DNA of 9,933 bases from contig JADZDV010000100.1 in assembly GCA_020850915.1 (NCBI GenBank), positions 1 through 9,933 on the forward strand, given 5' to 3'. Source of the stretch: Chloroflexota bacterium (lineage in GTDB: Bacteria > Chloroflexota > UBA6077 > JADZDV01). Shown piece by piece: positions 5,525 through 9,933 of this stretch (its first letter is position 1; each line of letters opens with the position of its first letter). The translations under genes were made by a program, and so were the position numbers. Under the pieces are notes generated by a model that searched no databases, was not told the DNA's origin, and saw only the letters and a list, made by a program, of their open reading frames with translations.

Positions 5525-6970
5525 TCAGGTCACGGCCTCGGACAGGTCCGGCACGCGCTCGTGCCAGCGGGTCGCCTGCTCGTAGGCATGGGCGGCGCGC
5601 AGCACGCTGGCTTCCTCGAAGGCGGGTCCCACAAGCTGCAACCCGAATGGCAGTCCTGTGGCGGTGAAGCCGGCTGGGACGCTCACGGCCGGCAGGCCGG
5701 TCAGGTTGAGAGGGGATGTCGTCCGGCTGAGGATCGAGGAGGATGGGACGGTGACATCCTGGCCGCTCCGACTGTCGCGCAGCGTGACGGCGGCAGCAGC
5801 GATCGGGAAGGCCGGGACCACTGTCGTCGGCGTGGCGAGCAGATCGACCTGCTCGAAGACCTGCCTGAAAAGATCCTGGACCAGGCGCCGCACGCGGTTC
5901 GACCGCGCCAGGTCTCGGGCTGGGATAAGGTAGAGGGCGTACAACTGGTGTCGCAGCTCCTCGCCGAACTGCTCAGGGTGCGCTCTCAGGTCCGGGTCCA
6001 GAGCGGCCAGTCCCTCGGCAGCCATGGCGATGCGCGCCGCCATCATCGCCTCCAGGTCGGGCAGCTCCACCTCGACCAGCCTCGCGCCGAGCTGCTCGAG
6101 CAGCAGGATGGCGGCGCGCGTGCCTTGCTCTACTGCCGGGTCCAACAGGTCGAAGAAGTACGAGGTCGGCACGCCCAGTCTCAGGCCCGAGACCCCAGCG
6201 TCCAGCGTCTCACGGTACGACGGCACGGGGCGGTCGATGGAGGCGGGGTCGAGCGCATCGTGGCCAGCCATCGCTTCGAGCATGAGCGCCGCGTCGGCAA
6301 CCGTGCGAGTCATCGGTCCGATATGGTCCGCGGTGATGTTGCGCGCGCCGACGAGGCCTCTCACGCTGACTCGGCCGTGGGTCGGCTTGAGCCCCACAAC
6401 GCCGCAGAGAGAGCCGGGCATGCGAATCGAACCGGCGTGGTCCGTGCCGATCGCCAGCGGTAGCTGCCGCGCGGCGAGCGCCGCCGCGGAGCCGCCTGAC
6501 GAACCGCCAGCGACCCGGTCCAGCGCCCAGGGATTGGGCGTCGTCCCGTAGTGGATGTTGATCGTCGTGCTGCCGGCCGCTAGCTCGTGGAGGTTCGTTT
6601 TCCCGACGACGATCGCGCCAGCGGCGCGTAGACGACGCACCGACTCAGCGTCCTCGTGTGTCACGTTGTCCGCGAGGAACTTCGCCCCGGCCGTGGTCAC
6701 CGTTCCGGCCACGGCGATATTGTCCTTCACCGCGAGGGGAAGCCCGTGCAGAGGTCCGCGGTAGCGCCCCGCCCCGATCTCCGCCTCCGCCGCGCGGGCC
6801 TCGTCCATCGCCTCGTCGTCACGTCGGGAGATGAAGCAGTTGAGCGCCGCTTCGGTTGCGTCGAGGCGCTGGTGCACGGCCCGGATGACTTCGACCGGCG
6901 AGACCTCACGCCGCTGGATTTGAGCAGCGAGCTCAGTGGCGGTCAGATTCAGAATGTCCGTCATCGGCAT
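5525..6970 (-). CDS. Amidase-signature family hydrolase (GatA/AtzE-like)
   Basis: 481 residues from the ATG at 6970, chosen because GGAGGAG lies eight bases upstream; the longer frame to 7000 has no such site. It contains the complete amidase-signature core with its Ser-cisSer-Lys triad: Lys82 in LAVKDNI, Ser157 in AGGSSGGSAAAL, and nucleophile Ser181 in GTDHAGSIRMPGS. The spacing between the two serines (24) is as in the family. The C-terminal part (TSPLNLTGLPAVSVPAGF, then GLPFGLQLVGP and a final AYEQATRWH) is intact. Members hydrolyse linear amides (malonamate, carboxybiuret, allophanate, aryl-acyl amides) or act as GatA in Gln-tRNA synthesis. The absence of gatB here and the small partner upstream point to a catabolic or general amidase. 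The substrate cannot be read from sequence. Its 3' end abuts a hydrolase remnant on the other strand. Confidence 0.93.
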   Translation of the reverse strand: MPMTDILNLTATELAAQIQRREVSPVEVIRAVHQRLDATEAALNCFISRRDDEAMDEARAAEAEIGAGRYRGPLHGLPLAVKDNIAVAGTVTTAGAKFLADNVTHEDAESVRRLRAAGAIVVGKTNLHELAAGSTTINIHYGTTPNPWALDRVAGGSSGGSAAALAARQLPLAIGTDHAGSIRMPGSLCGVVGLKPTHGRVSVRGLVGARNITADHIGPMTRTVADAALMLEAMAGHDALDPASIDRPVPSYRETLDAGVSGLRLGVPTSYFFDLLDPAVEQGTRAAILLLEQLGARLVEVELPDLEAMMAARIAMAAEGLAALDPDLRAHPEQFGEELRHQLYALYLIPARDLARSNRVRRLVQDLFRQVFEQVDLLATPTTVVPAFPIAAAAVTLRDSRSGQDVTVPSSSILSRTTSPLNLTGLPAVSVPAGFTATGLPFGLQLVGPAFEEASVLRAAHAYEQATRWHERVPDLSEAVT

Positions 6971-6978
6971 GTTGGCCA

Positions 6979-6985
6979 CTCCTCC
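6979..6985 (-). promoter_or_regulatory. Ribosome-binding site fixing the amidase start
   Basis: GGAGGAG on the minus strand, eight bases before the ATG at 6970. A second in-frame ATG at 6964 is 14 bases away and less well placed. Confidence 0.75.
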
Positions 6986-7021
6986 GCGGCGGCGCTGCAC
7001 CAGGCACGCGACCGGCAGGCC

Positions 7022-7216
7022 TCAGGCCCGGGTCGGGTCGAACATGACGGCCGGTCTCGTCTCTCGGATGTCGAACCGATCGAGCTGGGCGATCGCCGCG
7101 CGGTTCGCCAGGACGATCGGCAGCACTGCCCCGGCCTCAGCCTCGTCGATCTCCACGTCGGCGACGAGGCGCAGCGCCTGCTGCACGAAGGCCGGGGTGA
7201 TCTCAGCATCGAACAT
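7022..7216 (-). CDS. Small GatC/AtzG-like (DUF4089-type) partner of the amidase
   Basis: 64 residues, acidic, starting MFDAEITPAFVQQALRLVAD. It has the two-helix GatC-like pattern: a helix, an EIDEAEAGAVLPIVLANRAA stretch that resembles the middle of AtzG/DUF4089 proteins, and a short C-terminal tail ending PAVMFDPTRA, comparable to the usual EPAPVFRP ending. A Shine-Dalgarno GGGAGGG sits seven bases before the ATG. It lies 51 nt upstream of the amidase on the same strand. In the cyanuric acid pathway of Pseudomonas, the 1-carboxybiuret hydrolase AtzE needs the small AtzG protein as a GatC-like structural subunit. By analogy this protein should bind and stabilise the downstream amidase. Assignment is from pattern and context; overall similarity is low, as is usual for such short subunits. 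Confidence 0.75.
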   Translation of the reverse strand: MFDAEITPAFVQQALRLVADVEIDEAEAGAVLPIVLANRAAIAQLDRFDIRETRPAVMFDPTRA

Positions 7217-7282
7217 CTCAACGCCCTCCCATGCTCGCGCCTATCGTAGCAGGGAGGTCGCTGGCGGCGCGTGAGCAGACCG

Positions 7283-7302
7283 CTGGCGGAGCGGCTCGCC
7301 AG
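7283..7302. repeat. Second, smaller inverted repeat beside the terminator
   Basis: CTGGCG (7283-7288) and CGCCAG (7297-7302) form a 6-bp stem with an 8-nt loop. The same hexamer pair is reused in the larger neighbouring hairpin at 7310-7339, so the two could form alternative or tandem structures. Confidence 0.35.
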
Positions 7303-7309
7303 ACAAGGA

Positions 7310-7339
7310 ACCCCGCCAGAGAAGGAGCGCTGGCGGGGT
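7310..7339 (-). terminator. Hairpin terminator behind the Arg/Pro-rich gene
   Basis: ACCCCGCCAG (7310-7319) and CTGGCGGGGT (7330-7339) form a perfect 10-bp stem with a 10-nt loop. On the minus strand it lies about 63 nt after the stop of the gene at 7403 and is followed by the moderately T-rich TCCTTGTCT. It separates that gene from the amidase operon, whose first start codon is at 7216. Confidence 0.6.
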
Positions 7340-7402
7340 CGTGATCAGTTCAAGTGGCGACAGCGGCGCGCATACGGGAGCTGGCGCCGTGCCCGGTCAC
7401 AG

Positions 7403-8131
7403 CTAGCTGACGCCGGCCGGCACTGGGGCTGGCCGCGGCGCGGGGCGCGACCGTGCCCGGCGGAAGTGCAGGCGGACCTGGTGCGCCACGTCCTCCGGCT
7501 TGTCATTGCCAGCGCCGCGGATGGCCTGGACGACGATGTGTGGCGCCGGCAGCTCGCCGGTCTCCACTTTGAGCGCTTGAAGGAACGCTTCGCGCGCTTC
7601 CTCGTCGACCGGCGCCCCGCGGATCTCGGACAGCGCCGTGCTGATCTCTTCGATGGCGCTGCGTTCGCGCTGGCGCTGCTCGGCGCGGCGGCGCAGAAGG
7701 TCCGACCGCCCCGGCTGGGGGGCCGGCGGCCGGAACCCGCCAGGAGCCGGCGGGCGAGGGCTCAGCGGCCGCGGAGCACCCATCGGCCGGACCGGCTCTA
7801 CCAGGTCTGGCGGTGGCGCGATGCGAGCGGCTTCGCCCCGCTCGGGCCGGTGCTCGCGGCGCTCGCGCGGGGCGCGCGTGTCACGTCCTTCCAGCTCTTC
7901 GCGCATCTCGCGCGGGCGGCCAGTGCCCGCCCGCGGGCGCGGGCCACGCTGCTGCCGGCCACGCCGGGCGTCACCACGATCGCCGCCACGTGATCGACTG
8001 TTGTCGTCGTCGTAGTCCGCGTAGGCGTTGACTTCCTCCTCTTGCTCAATCGGAAGCTCGCCGGTGACCAGGCCGCGCTCGCGCAGCGTGGCCATCTGCT
8101 CCAGCAACGCTTCCTTCAACGATTTCGCCAC
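7403..8131 (-). CDS. Arg/Pro/Gly-rich, largely disordered protein of unknown function
   Basis: 242 residues if translation starts at the GTG at 8131, which has AAGGAG five bases upstream; an upstream frame to 8200 lacks such a site. The layout is: a short helix (VAKSLKEALLEQMATLRERG), an acidic patch (about 28-45, including EQEEEVNAYADYDDD), an RG/RR-rich segment (about 46-110), and a proline-rich segment (about 112-150). A charged helical C-terminal part follows (about 152-222; RSDLLRRRAEQRQRERSAIE and EEAREAFLQALKVETG), then a PAPRPAPVP tail. RG-rich tracts of this kind often bind RNA or other nucleic acid, and the N-terminal helix slightly resembles the start of DUF2058 proteins. Neither point proves function. 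The rich Arg/Pro content raises the question of an antisense artefact, but the ribosome-binding site, amphipathic ends and trailing terminator support a real gene. No family recognised. Confidence 0.7.
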   Translation of the reverse strand: MAKSLKEALLEQMATLRERGLVTGELPIEQEEEVNAYADYDDDNSRSRGGDRGDARRGRQQRGPRPRAGTGRPREMREELEGRDTRAPRERREHRPERGEAARIAPPPDLVEPVRPMGAPRPLSPRPPAPGGFRPPAPQPGRSDLLRRRAEQRQRERSAIEEISTALSEIRGAPVDEEAREAFLQALKVETGELPAPHIVVQAIRGAGNDKPEDVAHQVRLHFRRARSRPAPRPAPVPAGVS

Positions 8132-8136
8132 ACTTG

Positions 8137-8142
8137 CTCCTT
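8137..8142 (-). promoter_or_regulatory. Ribosome-binding site supporting a GTG start at 8131
   Basis: AAGGAG on the minus strand is five bases before the GTG at 8131. It favours the GTG over the more distant start at 8200 and makes the protein begin with the conserved-looking AKSLKEALLEQ helix. Confidence 0.7.
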
Positions 8143-8245
8143 CTCTACCTTGTGGTCGCTGCTTCGCCCATGGCGCCCGTACGCCCGGTGCTCCAACCAA
8201 CCCATCGTACTCGGAACGTCGCCCTCACGTCGCGGGGGACAGCTG

Positions 8246-8899
8246 CTAGGCTGCCGACCGTCCATCTTCCGTCGTCGTCATACTCGTCTGCGAAGGTTCC
8301 TGTTTCGCTCCGGCCGCCGGCTTCCAGATCGATTCCACCACCGCGGCGCCGTCCGATCGAAAGTCAACCCTGAAAAGGCCCGCTGGGGGGGGCGCCTCGC
8401 TGCGAAGGCTCGCAACGACGGCGGGTTTGTTCAGGAGAAAGGCTCGCAACGCGGCCAACGGATCGGCATGCCCCACCGCCGCGATAACGCCGCGCGGCAT
8501 CCGGCGTTCTACCATGCGCAGAAAACGTACCATTCGGGCCTGGATCTGCTCAATCGATTCACCCGCTTCGCCCAGGACCGCCGGATCATACACTCGATCG
8601 CCCAGTGCTGTCACGTCAGCATGGGGCCGCCCCTGATACGGGTGCTGGTTCTCGAGCAAGAGCGACGACGTCCGCAGCGCCACGTCTGGATGGCGCGCCA
8701 GCAGGATCTGAGCGGTCCGCCTGGCCCGAAGCAGCGGACTCGCGAACACGGCAGTGATCGGTATCTCTGCCAGGACCGCTGCGAGATCGGCGGCCTGCTT
8801 TCGGCCGGTTGCGGAGAGATCGACGCCCGGCAGTCGGCCGTAGAGGATGCCCCGGGGGTTGGACGCCTCCGCGTGCCGGGCAAAATAGACGGTAATCAA
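8246..8899 (-). CDS. Histidine phosphatase (phosphoglycerate mutase-like) family protein
   Basis: 217 residues with a TTG start at 8899; a GGAGG lies 12 bases upstream, rather far, and no better start exists in frame. The N-terminus VYFARHAEASN contains the RHxE catalytic motif (Arg8, phosphorylated His9, Glu11). ASPLLRARRTAQ (53-64) supplies the second phosphate-binding arginine. LGEAGESIEQIQARM (109-123) holds the acid residue, and AVGHADPLAALRAFLL (141-156) holds the second catalytic His144. All core residues are present and the length is normal. Members dephosphorylate small molecules such as 3-phosphoglycerate, alpha-ribazole phosphate or sugar phosphates. This one has no distinguishing cobalamin neighbours, so the substrate is open. 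The C-terminal 20 residues are polar and probably disordered. It follows the MEMO gene with a gap of 109 nt and precedes the Arg/Pro-rich gene by 114 nt, all on the same strand. Confidence 0.9.
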   Translation of the reverse strand: MITVYFARHAEASNPRGILYGRLPGVDLSATGRKQAADLAAVLAEIPITAVFASPLLRARRTAQILLARHPDVALRTSSLLLENQHPYQGRPHADVTALGDRVYDPAVLGEAGESIEQIQARMVRFLRMVERRMPRGVIAAVGHADPLAALRAFLLNKPAVVASLRSEAPPPAGLFRVDFRSDGAAVVESIWKPAAGAKQEPSQTSMTTTEDGRSAA

Positions 8900-9008
8900 C
8901 GTGAGGGAGATCCTCCGAGGACCCGCGACACAATACGCGCCAGTCTACCATAGAAGGCTGTCAGCACCGCAATGTCAGTGTCTAACGACGCGCGTAGCAC
9001 CTGAAGGC

Positions 9009-9933
9009 TCAGCCCGGAAAGGTCACGCTGCCGAATGTCACGCTGCCGTGGCCCCGCTCGTCAACCCACTGGCTGTACTTCAGGACCTGCCCGACGGGAC
9101 CGGGTGCCAGCAGCGCGAGGAGGTAGTAGATCGGCGCCAGGCCGCAGATCCTCCGCGCGTCGCCGTCCTCCATGACCTGCGCATAGAAGCCGTCCGCGTC
9201 GCTGGCGCACACGCGCTCGAGCATGGCGCGGTCGCCGGCCTCGACCCGCTCCAGGAACGATTGTGTCACCGGTCCCGGGTCGCCAAATCGCGGTCCGATG
9301 TGAGCGAAGTCCGCTCCCGCTATCAGGCAGATGCGCCGACCGTCCCGCGCGATCGCTTCCCGCAGCGCAGACAGCGTCACCGCGATCCGTTCGTTCTTCG
9401 CGGGCGGCTCATCCCCATCGAGGAACTGGTGCAACGAGCCGCATAGCAGGGAGACGACCCCCGGCCTCTTGCTGGCGCCGACGCGCCCCAGATAGCGCAG
9501 GTAGACAGCCTGAAACTCCAGCGCGTGCTCCCCGCGGTGGCTCAGCTCGTCCGCGTACAGGTCGCCGTCGTAGCAGGCATCCAACGTGCTGAGAAAGTCC
9601 CAGTCCGCCGGCGCCGGTCCCAGTGGCGTGGCGTACGGCTTGCGCGTCGCTGCCAGCGCCGTAGCCATCTCCGTGTGGCAGGTTCCGAGCAGGACGTACA
9701 ACTCGGGGTCCTCGCTCTCAGCGAGCGCCTTGTAGCCCCAGGCGTAGGTCGGGCCGCCTCGATGAATGTCGACGTGCGGCGCAATGAGAGCGCGCAATGG
9801 TGGGGCCGCTGGTCCAGCGGGGGCCGAGCCGGGGCCTTCCGGATGCAGAAAGAACGCGTCGAGATAGGGGACCAGTTCTTCCCGTGTGCCGGGATAGGCG
9901 CCCCCCGCGTGGACCGCGGCCCGCTCGCTGGAG
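9009..9933 (-). CDS. MEMO-family protein (AmmeMemoRadiSam system protein B), 5' end off the right edge
   Basis: The frame stays open to the window edge, so the apparent TTG start at 9797 is internal. The upstream part reads AAVHAGGAYPGTREELVPYL and matches the usual MEMO opening (AGxFYPxxxxEL). About 308 residues are visible. Signature points are APHVDIHRGG (9783 region), LLGTCHTEM, LSHRGEHALEFQAVYLRYL, ADFAHIG and RRICGLAPIYYLL. The three histidines (in APH, GTCH and DFAH) correspond to the metal-binding His triad described for human MEMO1, and the Cys in RRICG corresponds to the conserved Cys near it. MEMO proteins are related to extradiol dioxygenases, bind iron or copper, and in bacteria often occur with an AMMECR1-domain and a radical-SAM protein. 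Those partners are not in this window but could lie beyond the edge. The biochemical role in bacteria is unresolved. The C-terminus contains a short tandem repeat, GSVTFGSVTF. Confidence 0.88.
   Translation of the reverse strand, partial: SSERAAVHAGGAYPGTREELVPYLDAFFLHPEGPGSAPAGPAAPPLRALIAPHVDIHRGGPTYAWGYKALAESEDPELYVLLGTCHTEMATALAATRKPYATPLGPAPADWDFLSTLDACYDGDLYADELSHRGEHALEFQAVYLRYLGRVGASKRPGVVSLLCGSLHQFLDGDEPPAKNERIAVTLSALREAIARDGRRICLIAGADFAHIGPRFGDPGPVTQSFLERVEAGDRAMLERVCASDADGFYAQVMEDGDARRICGLAPIYYLLALLAPGPVGQVLKYSQWVDERGHGSVTFGSVTFPG
9022..9048 (-). repeat. Tandem 15-bp repeat in the 3' end of the MEMO gene
   Basis: GTCACGCTGCCG occurs at 9022-9033 and 9037-9048 on the plus strand, with a 15-bp period. 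It keeps the reading frame and encodes GSVTF twice. It is a likely slippage duplication of the final beta-strand sequence. Confidence 0.8.

Noticed and set aside
5525..6463. Continuation of the hydrolase-remnant frame across the amidase
   Set aside because: It is exactly antisense to the amidase core and has no hydrolase motifs after about residue 40; the openness is a consequence of GC-rich codon use.
7271..7993. Plus-strand 240-codon frame opposite the Arg/Pro-rich gene
   Set aside because: It begins inside the hairpin region without a ribosome-binding site and has no domain pattern. The minus-strand frame has a ribosome-binding site, folded-looking ends and a terminator.
8042..8953. Plus-strand 303-codon frame over the histidine phosphatase
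   Set aside because: The minus-strand protein carries all catalytic residues of the histidine phosphatase family, so this is a shadow.
1..9933. CRISPR array, transposon ends, tRNA or riboswitch
   Set aside because: No regularly spaced repeats, no transposase-like frame with terminal inverted repeats, no cloverleaf with a TTCGAATC-type arm, and no recognised riboswitch core were seen by eye.

Overview
The window is GC-rich bacterial chromosomal DNA, dense with genes on both strands. It shows no rRNA, tRNA, CRISPR array, transposase or phage gene. The gene content fits a Chloroflexota-type bacterium (Thermomicrobia-like), but only as an inference. The clues are a secreted TIG-repeat protein, an N-terminal fragment of the long-leader dienelactone hydrolase type often seen in that phylum, an amidase with a GatC-like partner, a MEMO-family protein, and possible leaderless starts. 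There is no 16S or ribosomal gene to settle it.

Left to right: (1) 1-479, minus strand, the start of a secreted IPT/TIG-domain protein that runs off the left edge, with a near-consensus promoter (TTGACA-17-TATTAA) at 555-583. (2) 735-3234, plus strand, a two-gene acetyl-CoA-synthetase control operon: acuB (CBS-CBS-ACT) overlapping a 631-residue protein that is an AcuC-type zinc deacetylase fused to an AcuA-type GNAT acetyltransferase. (3) 3268-4176, minus, a tandem universal stress protein convergent with the operon. (4) 4373-5317, minus, an eIF2B/ribose-1,5-bisphosphate-isomerase family protein that has lost the catalytic cysteine. (5) 5402-5524, plus, an amino-terminal remnant of a dienelactone hydrolase-like gene that stops against the next gene. 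(6) 7216-5525, minus, a small GatC/AtzG-like protein followed by an amidase-signature hydrolase. (7) 8131-7403, minus, an Arg/Pro/Gly-rich protein of unknown function with a hairpin terminator behind it. (8) 8899-8246, minus, a histidine phosphatase. (9) 9933-9009, minus, a MEMO-family (AmmeMemoRadiSam system protein B) gene whose 5' end is off the right edge.

The most striking unit is the acu operon. In Bacillus, AcuA acetylates and inactivates acetyl-CoA synthetase, AcuC deacetylates and reactivates it, and both are separate proteins encoded with AcuB. Here the writer and the eraser lie on one polypeptide, with the putative nucleotide/amino-acid sensor AcuB translated just upstream in an 11-nt overlap. 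That gives a self-contained, potentially bifunctional acetylation switch. The other genes look like ordinary housekeeping or catabolic cargo in small independent units. No larger defence, secretion or biosynthetic system is visible.
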